Notes: generated from the letters alone by a model not told the origin. DNA of 64,000 nucleotides from Corynebacterium ulceribovis DSM 45146 (GCF_000372445.1 NZ_AQUY01000001.1:761553-825552); one strand, 5' to 3'. Counted from the stretch's first letter, positions 47,157 through 59,904 are shown. A program made the numbers and translations.

Positions 47157-47240
47157 GGTGGCCGGTTAATACGAAGAACCAAGAAGAATGCTAGAGGCGG
47201 CACCGAAGACCGCCATCTTATGAATAATGAGGAGTGCTCC

Positions 47241-49559
47241 TTGAGCCCACGCGCCCGTAACAAAGTACGCCGCTCGAACCCAAAGTCTGACAACAAGCAG
47301 AACCAGGCAACGAAATATCCGCTGCCAACCCGCAAGATTGAAGCTATCGAGGAAGATGGCATCTGGTTCGCAGAAGCAGAGATCGACAACGGCGACTTCG
47401 GTACCCGCACCATCACCTTTGAAACCGGTGAATTGGCCCGCCAGGCCGCAGGTTCCGTCACCGCCTACCTGGATGACGAAACCATGATGCTGGCAACCGT
47501 TGCCGCATCCAACCAGCCACGCGATGACCGTGACTTCTTCCCACTGACCGTGGACGTCGAAGAGCGCATGTACGCCGCTGGCCGTATCCCAGGGTCGTTC
47601 TTCCGTCGCGAAGGTCGCCCAACCACTGACGCCATCTTGGCGTGCCGTCTGATTGACCGCCCACTGCGCCCAACCTTCATCAAGGGTCTGCGCAATGAGG
47701 TTCAAATCATCGTCACCGTCATGTCCTTGGACCCTAAGGACATGTACGATGTTGTCGCGATTAACGCTGCATCGGCTGCGACCGCATTGTCCGGTCTGCC
47801 AACCTCCGGCCCAGTCGGTGGTGTCCGCATTGCGCTGATCGCTGACGAAGACCACCCAGAAGGCCAGTGGGTGGCATTCCCAACCCACGAGCAGCACGAA
47901 GCAGCGCTGTTTGAGCTGGTCGTCGCTGGCCGCATCGTGGAAAAGAAGGTTGGCGGCAAGACCGTCGAAGACGTCGCCGTCATGATGGTGGAAGCTGGCG
48001 CCACCGAATCTGTCCACGAGAAGATCGCTGGCGGCAAGCCAGCCCCAACCGAAACGGTTGTTGCCGACGGTCTGGAAGCTGCCAAGCCATTCATCGCAGA
48101 GCTGTGCCATGCACAGATTGCGTTGGCTGAAAAGACTGCCCGCCCAGCAGCGGAGTTCCCAGTATTCCCAGCGTTTACTGATGACATCTACGACGCTGTG
48201 GCTAAGTCCGCTTCCGACAAGCTCGCTGAGCTGCTGACCCTGCCAGAAAAGCAGCAGCGTGACGACGCCACCAACGCGCACATGGCGGATATCGTCGAGC
48301 AGATCGCGCCGAAGTTCGAAGGCCGCGAAAAGGAAATCACCGCTGCCTACAACGCACTGATGCGTGACATCGTTCGAGACAAGATCCTCACCGAGGGTTT
48401 CCGCATTGATGGCCGTAACACCTCGGACATCCGTACCTTGGGCATGGGCGTCGGCCTCATCCCACGGGCACACGGCTCCAGCCTGTTCGAGCGCGGCGAA
48501 ACCCAGATCCTGGGCGTGACCACGCTGGACATGCTGAAGATGGAACAGCAGATTGACTCGCTGGGCCCAGTAGCGTCCAAGCGCTACTTCCACCACTACA
48601 ACTTCCCGCCATACTCCACCGGTGAAACCGGCCGCGTTGGTTCGCCAAAGCGCCGCGAAATCGGTCACGGTGCGTTGGCGGAACGTGCGCTGGTCCCAGT
48701 CATCCCATCTCGCGAAGACTTCCCGTACACCATCCGTCAGGTCTCCGAGGCTCTCGGTTCGAATGGTTCGACCTCCATGGGCTCGGTGTGTGCATCCACC
48801 ATGTCGCTGTACAACGCAGGTGTGCGACTGAAGGCTCCAGTTGCGGGTATCGCCATGGGCTTGGTCTCCGGTGAAGTCGACGGCGAAACCGAGTACGTTG
48901 CACTGACCGACATCCTCGGCGCAGAAGACGCGTTCGGCGACATGGACTTCAAGGTTGCCGGTACCGAGGAATACATCACCGCGCTGCAGCTGGATACCAA
49001 GCTGGACGGCATCCCATCCGAGGTGCTGGCGAGCGCGCTGGAGCAGGCTCGTGAAGCCCGCCTGATCATTCTGGAAACCATGGCGGAAGCTATTGATTCC
49101 CCAGATGAAATGAGCCCATACGCACCACGCATTACCTCGGTGAAGGTCCCAGTCAACAAGATTGGTGAGCTCATTGGTCCAAAGGGCAAGACCATTAACT
49201 CCATCACCGAAGAAACCGGCGCGGACATCTCCATTGAAGATGACGGCACCGTGTTCATCTCGGCATCCAGCGGCGAAGCTTCCGATGCAGCGATGGAAAA
49301 GGTCAACGCAATTGCGAACCCGCAGCTGCCTAAGGTCGGCGAGCGCTTCCAGGGCACCGTGGTGAAGACCACTGCCTTCGGTGCCTTTGTGTCCTTGCTG
49401 CCGGGCCGTGACGGTTTGGTGCACATCTCCAAGCTCGGCGGCGACAAGCGCATCGACAAGGTTGAAGATGTTGTCAACGTTGGCGATGAAATCCTGGTAG
49501 AAATCGCGGACATCGATAACCGCGGCAAGATCTCCTTGGTCCCAGTCGAAGAGGACTAA
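47241..49559 (+). CDS. pnp: Polyribonucleotide nucleotidyltransferase (PNPase)
   Basis: A 772-residue phosphorolytic 3'-5' exoribonuclease. Two RNase PH domains flank a helical linker ([16 protein letters not shown] motif in the first; [15 protein letters not shown] in the second), then KH (LIGPKGKTI) and S1 ([18 protein letters not shown]) domains. The start is TTG at 47241 because GAGGAG lies 6 nt before it; ATG at 47220 would add seven residues but lacks an SD. The N-terminal basic stretch of about 30 residues is longer than in related PNPases. Its stop overlaps that of the convergent gene. Confidence 0.95.
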   Translation: MSPRARNKVRRSNPKSDNKQNQATKYPLPTRKIEAIEEDGIWFAEAEIDNGDFGTRTITFETGELARQAAGSVTAYLDDETMMLATVAASNQPRDDRDFFPLTVDVEERMYAAGRIPGSFFRREGRPTTDAILACRLIDRPLRPTFIKGLRNEVQIIVTVMSLDPKDMYDVVAINAASAATALSGLPTSGPVGGVRIALIADEDHPEGQWVAFPTHEQHEAALFELVVAGRIVEKKVGGKTVEDVAVMMVEAGATESVHEKIAGGKPAPTETVVADGLEAAKPFIAELCHAQIALAEKTARPAAEFPVFPAFTDDIYDAVAKSASDKLAELLTLPEKQQRDDATNAHMADIVEQIAPKFEGREKEITAAYNALMRDIVRDKILTEGFRIDGRNTSDIRTLGMGVGLIPRAHGSSLFERGETQILGVTTLDMLKMEQQIDSLGPVASKRYFHHYNFPPYSTGETGRVGSPKRREIGHGALAERALVPVIPSREDFPYTIRQVSEALGSNGSTSMGSVCASTMSLYNAGVRLKAPVAGIAMGLVSGEVDGETEYVALTDILGAEDAFGDMDFKVAGTEEYITALQLDTKLDGIPSEVLASALEQAREARLIILETMAEAIDSPDEMSPYAPRITSVKVPVNKIGELIGPKGKTINSITEETGADISIEDDGTVFISASSGEASDAAMEKVNAIANPQLPKVGERFQGTVVKTTAFGAFVSLLPGRDGLVHISKLGGDKRIDKVEDVVNVGDEILVEIADIDNRGKISLVPVEED

Positions 49560-51277
49560 AGTTCCCAGCCAACATCCTGGACCGGCAGCTGTGCAAACGC
49601 TGCCGGTCCATAGTTGGTTAAGCCACGTTTGACGGCAACTTCGCCCGGCAATATCGACATCGGCAGAATCGTCAACTGCGAAAACAGTGCATGCTCTGCC
49701 TGCCGCCCACGGGCGAGCTGTTTCCCGGAATCGAACTCGGTACACAGCCCAGCAACATGCTGCCGCAACGCCGCGTTATCGATTCCGGTCCGCTCGAGGA
49801 GACCACCAGGGCCGGTCACATCATCCAAGTTCGCCACGCCATCGGCGAATCGTGCCTCCTGAACTACCAACGCCCCATTGAACGCGCGTCCGTCTTGTTC
49901 CGTTCCGAATAACGCGAGTGCGTCCTGACCGGGCCGCTCCACCAGCTCCAATGCAACCCCAATCTCGTGGAGTTGCTGTTGCAATAGTTTTTGCGCCGCA
50001 CGGGCACTGTCAGTGCGGTCCGTGGCAGGTATGGATATTTCCAAACGTTGCCCCGCTTTGCGACGAATACCGTCGGTTCCTGGTTTCCAACCTGCGTCAT
50101 CAAGCAATGTCTTTGCTTGCTCTGGGTCGAAATCAACCGTGGCGCTGAGATTGTCTTGGTAGCCCGTTTGCCACGGGAAATACATGAGCGAGTTCGGTGG
50201 TTCCTGCGCCGCCGGGATACCTTCGTAGCGGCTAGTTAAAATCTGCTTCCGGTTAGTCGCCGCGAAAATGGCGCGGCGAACCGACGGGTCTCGCAGCGGG
50301 CGACTATTGGCGTCTAGGAGGAAGAGTCGTCGGGTAGGAGCTACGCCCTCCAGAATATCGACGCCCTCCATGCCGCGGGCGGATGTCATGCGTTCGCGGA
50401 TGGACACATCGAGGGCGTTGATTTTGCCGCCTCGAAAAGCGGTTAATGCATCGGCGGCATCGACCTGAATGAAACGTCGTTTCTCTAACTTCGCGGGCTC
50501 GCTCCACCAATTGTCGGACCGCTGAAACACAATGGCGCCAGCCTCGGCATCAATAGTGACGAGGGCAAAGGGGCCTGAGCCCCATTCACGCGGCAAATTA
50601 TTGACAAAGCCGGAGTTGAATTCCTCGGCGGTATCGACTGCCGGATGCAGCACGGTGGGGAAGTAGCGTTGCCAATTCTCCACGGTATTAGTGAAAGTCA
50701 CGACGGCCTGATTGTGCGACGCGCCTGGTTGTACCGATTCAATCCGGGAGTACACATTGGTGAGCGCTGATTCAAAGTTAGGGTCGGCGCCGCTATTGGC
50801 GTGCCATGTCGCGGCGAAGGCTTCCCAGTCCAAGTCGGTGTTGTCCACAAACTTGGCGTTGCGGTCGATGGTGTAGGTCACCACTGTTTTGCCGTCTTTG
50901 ACTTCCGCTTCAACGTTGTCCAAGAATTCTGCGTTGTAGTGCCACTGGCCTTTCCAGTCGGTTAAGGCTAGCTGTGGCCCGTACCAGTTCCACACGTCCG
51001 CAGCGTGTGCTGATGCAGCTTTGTGAAATGGGTTGAACTGCCTGGGCCAAAAATCCAGCGCGGTGGCAAACTCGCCGCCATCGGCGATGGCGTCCCGAGG
51101 CTGCGCATTGTAGCTGGAAGGGGAGACGAGATCCGTGTGGATAGGGTCTTCCGGTTGTGGAGCTTCTGCGTCATCGCCGGCAGCAGAGCACGCGGAAAGT
51201 AGCAGCGTAACCGCGCATAGCAAACCAGCTGTCTGGTGGGTTCGGGGGACTTGGCGGCCCGAATCGTCAATAAGCAA
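49556..51277 (-). CDS. Peptide/solute-binding lipoprotein of an ABC transporter (SBP_bac_5)
   Basis: About 573 residues. TTG at 51277 is chosen since GGAGGA sits 7 nt upstream; the alternative GTG at 51292 overlaps that SD. The signal ends in lipobox LLSAC (C30). The body matches family 5 extracellular binding proteins (oligopeptide/nickel type), with ERPGQDAL and [17 protein letters not shown] in the second lobe. No permease or ATPase genes are adjacent, so it is an orphan receptor in this window; the substrate is unknown. Confidence 0.87.
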   Translation of the reverse strand: MLIDDSGRQVPRTHQTAGLLCAVTLLLSACSAAGDDAEAPQPEDPIHTDLVSPSSYNAQPRDAIADGGEFATALDFWPRQFNPFHKAASAHAADVWNWYGPQLALTDWKGQWHYNAEFLDNVEAEVKDGKTVVTYTIDRNAKFVDNTDLDWEAFAATWHANSGADPNFESALTNVYSRIESVQPGASHNQAVVTFTNTVENWQRYFPTVLHPAVDTAEEFNSGFVNNLPREWGSGPFALVTIDAEAGAIVFQRSDNWWSEPAKLEKRRFIQVDAADALTAFRGGKINALDVSIRERMTSARGMEGVDILEGVAPTRRLFLLDANSRPLRDPSVRRAIFAATNRKQILTSRYEGIPAAQEPPNSLMYFPWQTGYQDNLSATVDFDPEQAKTLLDDAGWKPGTDGIRRKAGQRLEISIPATDRTDSARAAQKLLQQQLHEIGVALELVERPGQDALALFGTEQDGRAFNGALVVQEARFADGVANLDDVTGPGGLLERTGIDNAALRQHVAGLCTEFDSGKQLARGRQAEHALFSQLTILPMSILPGEVAVKRGLTNYGPAAFAQLPVQDVGWEL

Positions 51278-51355
51278 AATCTTTTCCTCCACGCAATGAA
51301 CTTACCGACTTCACCGGCCGGAGCGGGCAGTAGTTAGGGTAGAAGGAAGAAATAA

Positions 51356-52123
<768 letters not shown>

Positions 52124-52177
52124 CGGGTACGCTTACCCAAGTAACTGTCCGTCTACGACGCGCTGAGGTGTGCTTCT

Positions 52178-52930
52178 GTGTCCGATATCGTCCCACTGAA
52201 TGTGGATCTGATCGCCCATACGGCGTTCAATCCACCGGCTGATATTCCCTGGGAAACTGATGCCGACGGTGGGGAAGCACTGATCGAGTTCGCTGGCCGG
52301 GCATGTTATGAAACGTGGGATAAGCCGAATCCACGAACTGCCACCAATGCCGGATACCTCCGCCACATCATGGAGGTCGGGCACACCTCGCTGCTCGAGC
52401 ATGCAAATGCCACGATGTACATCCGTGGCCTATCGCAAGGGGCAGTGCATGAGCTCATTCGGCATCGGCATTTCAGCTTCAGTCAACTGTCGCAGCGATT
52501 TGTCCCGGAATCAGAAAACCGAGTGGTGATTCCAGGGGTCATTGCCGATGATGAAGAACTCCGGGCAGTTTTTGAAAGTTCCGTGGACGCATCCCGCATG
52601 GCCTACAACCGCCTACTGGATGCGCTGGAAGAGAAGTTTGCCGACGAACCAAACGCCTTGCTGCGGCGCAAACAAGCCCGGCAAGCAGCCCGCGCAGTGC
52701 TGCCAACTGCCACTGAAACACGTATCGTAGTCACTGGAAACTATCGGTCATGGCGCCATTTCATTGGCATGCGTGCCTCCGAGCATGCAGACATTGAAAT
52801 CCGCTCGCTTGCAATTGCGTGCCTCCGGCTACTTGTAGCCGCAGCGCCCGTGGCCTTCGGAGATTTTGATATCAGCACCCTCCGAGATGGTAGTGAAGTC
52901 GCCACCAGCCCCTATGTCATGGAAGGCTAG
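52178..52930 (+). CDS. thyX: Flavin-dependent thymidylate synthase
   Basis: A 250-residue ThyX making dTMP from dUMP with FAD and methylenetetrahydrofolate. The signature RHRHFS (95-100) with SQLSQR following fits RHRxxS. The start is GTG at 52178 with GAGG upstream. Its position between dapB and dapA is conserved in corynebacteria. Confidence 0.96.
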   Translation: MSDIVPLNVDLIAHTAFNPPADIPWETDADGGEALIEFAGRACYETWDKPNPRTATNAGYLRHIMEVGHTSLLEHANATMYIRGLSQGAVHELIRHRHFSFSQLSQRFVPESENRVVIPGVIADDEELRAVFESSVDASRMAYNRLLDALEEKFADEPNALLRRKQARQAARAVLPTATETRIVVTGNYRSWRHFIGMRASEHADIEIRSLAIACLRLLVAAAPVAFGDFDISTLRDGSEVATSPYVMEG

Positions 52931-52953
52931 TCGACTAAATAACTTCAAAGTTT

Positions 52954-52968
52954 TGCCGAATTTCGGCA
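52954..52968. promoter_or_regulatory. Perfect palindrome between thyX and dapA
   Basis: TGCCGAA-t-TTCGGCA lies 24 nt after the thyX stop and about 33 bp upstream of the dapA -10 (TATCTT, 53001-53006). No T-run follows. Its position near the -35 suits an operator; a weak terminator is the alternative. Confidence 0.4.
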
Positions 52969-52992
52969 TGGCGACAACCAACAAACCCTTAA

Positions 52993-53919
<927 letters not shown>

Positions 53920-56031
53920 ATGACTCAATCTCGTTCCCGTTCGCGCCGCGTTGTCCGCAAAGCAGGCGCGGAGTCTGAAATTGAAGTGACCCAGTCCGAA
54001 CATCGCGGACCAGCTGATAAGTCTGGCGACAATACCGCCACTACCTCCGAGAAGTCTTCGGACAAGGCGTCCGGCCAGTCCGCCGACCAGCCATCGGAGA
54101 AGAAGTCGGACGACAACAAGGGTGGCCGTTCCCAGTCCCGTAGCCGTGGTTCCCGCGGCGGCCGCGGTCGCGGTCGTGGTGGCAACGGTGGCAACAGCAA
54201 TAGCGGCTCCAACCGTGGTTCCCGCAGTGGCCGTGGCGGACGCGGTGGCCGAGGCCGCCGCAACGTCGTGCAGTCCATGCAAGGCGCTGACCTGACCCAG
54301 CCACTTCCGGAACCACCTGCAGCACCACGCAACGGTCTGCGCATTGTTGCCCTTGGCGGCATCTCGGAAATCGGCCGCAACATGACCGTTTTCGAGTACC
54401 ACAACCGACTGCTGATCGTTGACTGTGGTGTGCTCTTCCCAAGCTCCGATGAGCCAGGCGTTGACCTGATCCTGCCGGACTTTTCCTACTTGGAAGGCAA
54501 GTGGGACCGCGTCGAAGCGGCAATCATTACCCACGGACACGAAGACCACATCGGTGCCATCCCATGGCTGCTGAAGCAGCGCGGGGATATTCCAATTGTC
54601 GGTTCCCGCTTTACCTGCGCGCTGATTGCTGCGAAGTGTCAGGAACACCGTCAGCGTCCAAAGCTGGTGGAAGTCAATTCCGACAGCACCAAGGACTTTG
54701 GCCCGTTCAACCTGCGTTTCTACGATGTCAACCACTCCATCCCAGAGTGCCTCGGCCTGGCCATTAAGACCGGTGCCGGCCTGGTTGTAATGACCGGTGA
54801 CATCAAGCTGGACCAGACCCCGCCAGATGGTCGCCCAACTGACCTGCCAGCGATGTCCCGGTTCGGCGACGAGGGTGTCGACCTGTTCATGTGCGACTCC
54901 ACCAACGCGACCACCCCTGGTGTGTCTGGTTCGGAAGCAGACATCGCACCAACGTTGCACCGCATCATCTCGGAAGCTCGTCAGCGAGTTATCGTGGCCT
55001 GCTTTGCCTCCAACGTGTACCGCGTACAGGCAGTTATCGATGCAGCTGTGAAGTCGAACCGCAAGGTTGCCTTCAATGGTCGCTCGATGATCCGCAACAT
55101 GCGGATTGCGCAGCAGCTGGGCCTGCTGGAAGCACCAGAAGGCACCATCGTGGAAATGAACGATGCTGCACGGATGGCACCACACAAGGTTGTGCTGGTC
55201 ACCACCGGTACCCAGGGTGAACCAATGGCGGCATTGTCCCGCATGGCTCGTCGGGAGCACCGCCAGATCACGGTCCGCGCCGGCGACATCATTGTGCTGT
55301 CTTCGTCGCTGGTGCCAGGCAACGAAGAAGCAGTCTTCGGTGTCATCAACATGCTGTCCCAGATCGGCGCTACGGTCATCACTGGCCGCGACGCCAAGGT
55401 GCACACCTCTGGTCACGGTTACTCCGGCGAGCTGCTCTTCCTGTACAACGCAGTGCGTCCGTCCAACGCGATGCCAATGCACGGCGAATGGCGCCACCTG
55501 CGTGCCAACAAGGAACTGGCTATTTCCACTGGTGTTGCTGCCGACAACTGTGTGCTGGCACAAAATGGTGTCGTGGTGGACTTGGTCGATGGCCAGGCAC
55601 GCGTCGTTGGTCAGATTCCAGTCGGTAACCTCTACGTCGATGGCACCACCATGGGCGATATTGGCGCCGATGTGCTCTCCGAGCGTGGCGAAATGGGCGA
55701 GGGCGGCCTCGTTAACGTCACCGTGGTGATTGACAACCGCACCGGCCGACCAATCAATAAGCCAAGCGTGACGACCCGCGGTTTCTCGGACGACGCTAAG
55801 CGGATGGTTCCGGAAATCGAAGAAGTCGTGGATAACGTCATGCTTGACCAAGCCGGCTCGGGTGAAAACAACCCGTACCGCATGGCTCAGGAAGTCCGCC
55901 GCAAGGTTTCCCGCTTTGTCCAAGACAAGTGGAAGCGTAGCCCGATGGTGATTCCTACTATCGTGCCAATCCTGGTTGACGACGACCCAGTGGAAGACGA
56001 AGAACTGGAAACTGTGCGACCAAGCCAGTAA
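53920..56031 (+). CDS. rnj: Ribonuclease J
   Basis: A 703-residue metallo-beta-lactamase/beta-CASP nuclease with 5'-exo and endonuclease activity in rRNA and mRNA processing. Catalytic motif THGHEDHIGA lies near residue 205, and GHGYSGELLFL and PMHGEWRHL follow in the beta-CASP part. Before the domain (which begins near 140, GLRIVALGGISEIGRN) is a long Ser/Lys then Arg/Gly-rich extension with [14 protein letters not shown] repeats, probably an RNA-binding or condensing tail. The gene abuts dapA with no gap. Confidence 0.95.
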   Translation: MTQSRSRSRRVVRKAGAESEIEVTQSEHRGPADKSGDNTATTSEKSSDKASGQSADQPSEKKSDDNKGGRSQSRSRGSRGGRGRGRGGNGGNSNSGSNRGSRSGRGGRGGRGRRNVVQSMQGADLTQPLPEPPAAPRNGLRIVALGGISEIGRNMTVFEYHNRLLIVDCGVLFPSSDEPGVDLILPDFSYLEGKWDRVEAAIITHGHEDHIGAIPWLLKQRGDIPIVGSRFTCALIAAKCQEHRQRPKLVEVNSDSTKDFGPFNLRFYDVNHSIPECLGLAIKTGAGLVVMTGDIKLDQTPPDGRPTDLPAMSRFGDEGVDLFMCDSTNATTPGVSGSEADIAPTLHRIISEARQRVIVACFASNVYRVQAVIDAAVKSNRKVAFNGRSMIRNMRIAQQLGLLEAPEGTIVEMNDAARMAPHKVVLVTTGTQGEPMAALSRMARREHRQITVRAGDIIVLSSSLVPGNEEAVFGVINMLSQIGATVITGRDAKVHTSGHGYSGELLFLYNAVRPSNAMPMHGEWRHLRANKELAISTGVAADNCVLAQNGVVVDLVDGQARVVGQIPVGNLYVDGTTMGDIGADVLSERGEMGEGGLVNVTVVIDNRTGRPINKPSVTTRGFSDDAKRMVPEIEEVVDNVMLDQAGSGENNPYRMAQEVRRKVSRFVQDKWKRSPMVIPTIVPILVDDDPVEDEELETVRPSQ

Positions 56032-56104
56032 CTGGAATGGCGGGCGTTAGTTGCTTGCCACAATCGTTATCCCAAGCTCATACTCTCGGCAGTAGCCTTA
56101 GGGT

Positions 56105-56716
56105 ATGAGCTTTTCTGGATCTGAACGCAATGCACTCGCCAACCTTCTAGAAGAAAAGGGCCCAGACGCACCAACACTGTGCGATGGCTGGACCACCCAT
56201 GACCTCGCCGCCCACCTCGTTGCCCGAGAAAACCGTCCAGACGCTATCTTGGGCAAGCTACTGTTTAACAAAGCAGAACGTAATGATGAGATTGAGGCGG
56301 AGTTTGCGCGCCAACCGTTTGAAGTGCTCGTCGACAAGTTCCGCGGTGGGGCACCGAAATGGTCCCCGATGAATTGGGCCGACCGCTACATCAATATGGC
56401 CGAGTATTTTGTCCACCTTGAAGATGTTCGCCGTGCAGAACCTGGTTGGGAACCGCGCGAGTTACCGCCAAGCGCACATAAGGAACTGTGGCAGCTGCTG
56501 AAGCTGACTGCTCCGCGGATGTTGGGCAAGTCCACCAAAACAGTGGTGATGATGCGCACGGATGGGGCCGCACTGACTGCGCACGACAGCCACTCGGGTG
56601 ATTCGGTGACTATTCGTGGTGATGTGGGTGAATTGGTGCTTTGGCTGTACGGCCGGGACGGGACCCGGGTTGAGGTTGACGGCGACATGACTGGAGTACA
56701 CCGCACCGAGTTGTGA
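56105..56716 (+). CDS. TIGR03085-type DinB/mycothiol-dependent-isomerase-like protein
   Basis: A 203-residue protein of the DinB/MDMPI superfamily. LCDGWTTHDLAAHLVARE is the typical N-terminal helix with a metal-binding histidine, and MAEYFVHLEDVRR supplies the other likely ligands. Members often use mycothiol or act as metal-dependent thiol transferases, which fits a mycothiol-containing host, but the substrate is unknown. TAGCCT lies 6 nt before the ATG without an SD (leaderless). Confidence 0.82.
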   Translation: MSFSGSERNALANLLEEKGPDAPTLCDGWTTHDLAAHLVARENRPDAILGKLLFNKAERNDEIEAEFARQPFEVLVDKFRGGAPKWSPMNWADRYINMAEYFVHLEDVRRAEPGWEPRELPPSAHKELWQLLKLTAPRMLGKSTKTVVMMRTDGAALTAHDSHSGDSVTIRGDVGELVLWLYGRDGTRVEVDGDMTGVHRTEL

Positions 56717-56784
56717 CACGCCGATCACCTGGGAAGGCAGTTACTTATGTGAATGGTGTGACTTAAGGGGCTATTGTATGCACT

Positions 56785-59700
56785 ATGTCAACATCCAGTC
56801 GCTCGCGTTCGTCAGCTACGCGGCCCCAAACTCGGGCCGCAGGCCGTCCTGCCATGTCTAATCGCAACAACCGCAGCACCCGGCCATCGGGACCTACGAC
56901 CTCCACCGAGGAATTCGAGCGCACTGGAAGTGCTTTTAACGCTGTCGGCCGTGGCCTCGCCTCGGCATGGGGCGGTGCCGCTAAAGGCGTTTCCGGGCTC
57001 ACCCGCAGCCTTGCTGGCCGAAAAATCGCCAACCGGCCTGCCGCCGAAGATGACTTCGACGAACCCATCGACAATGAAGCGGACACCGAATACCTTGACG
57101 CTGCAGAGACCAGCGACAGTGGGGAAGGAGAGCCAGCCCCTGACCGCGACGGTATTTCGCTAGCCATTCTCGGCCTTGCCATCGTCTTGGCCTGCTCGGT
57201 GTGGTTCGGCTTGGCCGGACCCGTCGGCGCTGGCATTGAAGCTGCAGTCAGATCCGTCATCGGTGTTGGCGCGTTTGCGCTGCCATTAGTGTTGGTCGGC
57301 GTTGCGCTGGGCCTGATGCTCCGCGTCAATTACGCCACCCTCGGCGGAGCAGTCAAGCCTCGACTCTGGACTGGCGGCAGCATCATCGTCGTATCGATGC
57401 TCTCCCTGGTCCACATTGGTGCCGGCCGACCACGCGACTGGGCCGGCCGCCAAGAGGCTGGCGGCGTCATCGGCCAGCTCATCGGTGGCCCGCTGGCCAC
57501 CGGCTTTACCGCGTGGGTAGCCGTTCCATTGTTGCTCATCGCGATCTTCTATGGCTGCCTGCTCTTCTCCGGCACCACCATTGGCCAAGTCATTGATGCC
57601 TGCCGTGGTTTCCTTGGTTACGGTTTGTCGCTGCGTTCCGGTTCCACCGCGAATTCGGAGCTTATTGACGAACAGGATCTGGCTGACGACCCGATTGACA
57701 ACAATCTCCATGACCTCGGTCGAGCACCAGTCGCAGCAACTCGGCCCCGCCGGAGCCCACGCCGCGCGCCTCGAAACGCAGCAGCTGATCTGCCAGCAGA
57801 CCTACCAACTGATACTCGACCATCGCGGGCGCGCCGCCAGGCCAGCCCGATGGATAACTATCCAGTCACTCCAGTTGGAGAACCAGAACTGCCATTTGAG
57901 GACGACGACGAATTTGGTGACATTGCTGAATCAGCAGTTGCTGCCGCAGCGCCAACACCGACCCGCTCGATGCGTCGGCCGGCACCAGCAAACTGGGATG
58001 ATGATCCAGCGACTGATGAGATTCCGGTAGTCACTTCGGCAGCCCCAACCCGTCAACAAGCCCCACAACGGGCAGCACAACCGCAACCGGTCGTCACCAA
58101 CGACGCGGCAGACGCGGTGGGTGCAGGTGAGGCAGCAGCCGAGGAAGTAGGCAACGGCGACGAAGCCGTCTCCGAGGCAATGAAGGCACGGATGGCGATG
58201 ATTGCGGCGCGCTCAGGCATTGACGCGTCGAAGATCCCAGCCTCGACCCCGGCGTCGGAACTGCAGAAGGACGAACCGGCACGCGAAGCACGCCAACCAG
58301 AAGGCGACTACAAACTGCCATCGACCTCGCTGCTCATTGATGGTGACGCGCCAAAAACCCGAACCGCTGCCAATGACCGCATCATCGAAGCGCTCACTGA
58401 AGTGTTCGCAGAATTCAACGTGGACGCAGCAGTCACCGGCTTTTCGCGTGGACCAACAGTGACTCGCTACGAAATCGAACTCGGCCAAGCCGTGAAGATT
58501 TCGAAGATCACTGGGCTGCAGGACAATATTGCCTACGCCGTAGCAACCGACAACGTGCGCCTGCTCACGCCGATCCCAGGCAAATCTGCCGTCGGTGTGG
58601 AAGTGCCAAATGACGACCGTGAAATGGTGCGTCTAGCGGATGTGCTGAATGCGCCGGAGACGGTGGCGAACTACGACCCGATGCTCATTGGGCTTGGCAA
58701 GAACATTGAAGGCGAATTCATTTCGCACTCGTTGCAGAAGATGCCACACCTGCTGGTTGCCGGTTCGACCGGTTCCGGTAAGTCTGCGTTCATTAACTCC
58801 ATGCTGGTGTCGCTGCTGACGCGGGCAACGCCAGAAGAAGTGCGTCTGATTCTGGTGGACCCGAAGATGGTGGAACTGACACCATATGAAGGTATTCCGC
58901 ACCTGATCACGCCGATTATCACTCAGCCGAAGAAGGCAGCGTCGGCACTGCAGTGGTTGGTGGAAGAGATGGAGCAGCGCTACCTGGACATGAAGCAGTC
59001 TCGGGTGCGCCACATTAAGGACTTCAACCGCAAGGTGAAATCCGGTGAAATCACCGCGCCGCTGGGTTCAGAGCGTGTGTACAAGCCGTACCCAATGATC
59101 GTTGCGATCGTGGACGAGCTAGCGGATCTGATGATGACTGCGCCGCGGGAAATTGAAGATTCCATTGTGCGTATTACCCAGAAGGCACGTGCCGCCGGTA
59201 TTCACTTGGTGCTGGCAACGCAGCGCCCATCGGTCGATGTCGTCACCGGTCTGATTAAGTCGAATGTGCCGTCGCGACTGGCGTTTGCGACATCCTCATC
59301 TACCGACTCACGCGTCATTTTGGACCAGGTTGGTGCCGAGAAGCTCATCGGTATGGGCGACGGGCTGTTCATCCCGCAAGGTGCGTCGAAACCGGTACGT
59401 ATGCAGGGTGCCTTCGTCTCCGACGACGAGATCCAAGCAGTGGTGGAAGCGGCGAAGCAACAGGCAGAACCGGACTACACCGAGGGCGTCACCGAAGACA
59501 AGCAGGCCGAAGCTGAAAAGAATATCGACCCAGATATCGGTGATGACTTGGAAGACCTGCTGCTGGGCGTTGAAGCCGTGGTGCAGGCCCAGTCGGGTTC
59601 CATCTCCATGCTGCAACGCAAACTGCGCATTGGTTTCGCGCGTGCAGGCCGCCTGATGGACCTGATGGAAACCCGCGGTGTGGTCGGACCATCCGAAGGC

Positions 59701-59856
59701 TCCAAGGCACGTGAAGTGCTGATTAAGCCAGAGGAGTTGGACACCATTTTGTGGATGATTAAGGGTGCCGACCCGAAGGACGCGCCGAAGGAAGACGCGG
59801 CCGACGACGAAGATGTCAACGTCGTTGATGCCAACCCGACGCAAGGGATGTTTTAG
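56785..59856 (+). CDS. ftsK: DNA translocase FtsK
   Basis: A 1023-residue FtsK/SpoIIIE. The basic N-terminus is followed by about four membrane helices (residues ~125-275), a Pro/Ala-rich linker (~310-510) and the motor domain with Walker A AGSTGSGKS near 660 and Walker B AIVDELADL. The C-terminal gamma winged helix (RIGFARAGRLMDLMETRGVVGP) reads polar DNA sequences and activates XerCD; XerC is encoded in this window. TATTGT lies 7 nt before the ATG with no SD (leaderless). Confidence 0.96.
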   Translation: MSTSSRSRSSATRPQTRAAGRPAMSNRNNRSTRPSGPTTSTEEFERTGSAFNAVGRGLASAWGGAAKGVSGLTRSLAGRKIANRPAAEDDFDEPIDNEADTEYLDAAETSDSGEGEPAPDRDGISLAILGLAIVLACSVWFGLAGPVGAGIEAAVRSVIGVGAFALPLVLVGVALGLMLRVNYATLGGAVKPRLWTGGSIIVVSMLSLVHIGAGRPRDWAGRQEAGGVIGQLIGGPLATGFTAWVAVPLLLIAIFYGCLLFSGTTIGQVIDACRGFLGYGLSLRSGSTANSELIDEQDLADDPIDNNLHDLGRAPVAATRPRRSPRRAPRNAAADLPADLPTDTRPSRARRQASPMDNYPVTPVGEPELPFEDDDEFGDIAESAVAAAAPTPTRSMRRPAPANWDDDPATDEIPVVTSAAPTRQQAPQRAAQPQPVVTNDAADAVGAGEAAAEEVGNGDEAVSEAMKARMAMIAARSGIDASKIPASTPASELQKDEPAREARQPEGDYKLPSTSLLIDGDAPKTRTAANDRIIEALTEVFAEFNVDAAVTGFSRGPTVTRYEIELGQAVKISKITGLQDNIAYAVATDNVRLLTPIPGKSAVGVEVPNDDREMVRLADVLNAPETVANYDPMLIGLGKNIEGEFISHSLQKMPHLLVAGSTGSGKSAFINSMLVSLLTRATPEEVRLILVDPKMVELTPYEGIPHLITPIITQPKKAASALQWLVEEMEQRYLDMKQSRVRHIKDFNRKVKSGEITAPLGSERVYKPYPMIVAIVDELADLMMTAPREIEDSIVRITQKARAAGIHLVLATQRPSVDVVTGLIKSNVPSRLAFATSSSTDSRVILDQVGAEKLIGMGDGLFIPQGASKPVRMQGAFVSDDEIQAVVEAAKQQAEPDYTEGVTEDKQAEAEKNIDPDIGDDLEDLLLGVEAVVQAQSGSISMLQRKLRIGFARAGRLMDLMETRGVVGPSEGSKAREVLIKPEELDTILWMIKGADPKDAPKEDAADDEDVNVVDANPTQGMF

Positions 59857-59870
59857 CTGAAAGGCGTGAT

Positions 59871-59901
59871 TTGGCGCCCCGCCGCGAACATCGCCTATAG
59901 T
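59871..59901 (+). promoter_or_regulatory. Promoter of the riboswitch-terC transcript
   Basis: TTGGCG (59871-59876), a 19-bp spacer and TATAGT (59896-59901) lie directly after ftsK and before the riboswitch aptamer. Confidence 0.6.
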
Positions 59902-59904
59902 GGG

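Noticed and set aside
47166..49745. An 859-codon minus-strand frame across pnp
   Set aside because: Antisense of a certain gene; composition (Trp, Cys, His rich) is that of a shadow frame.
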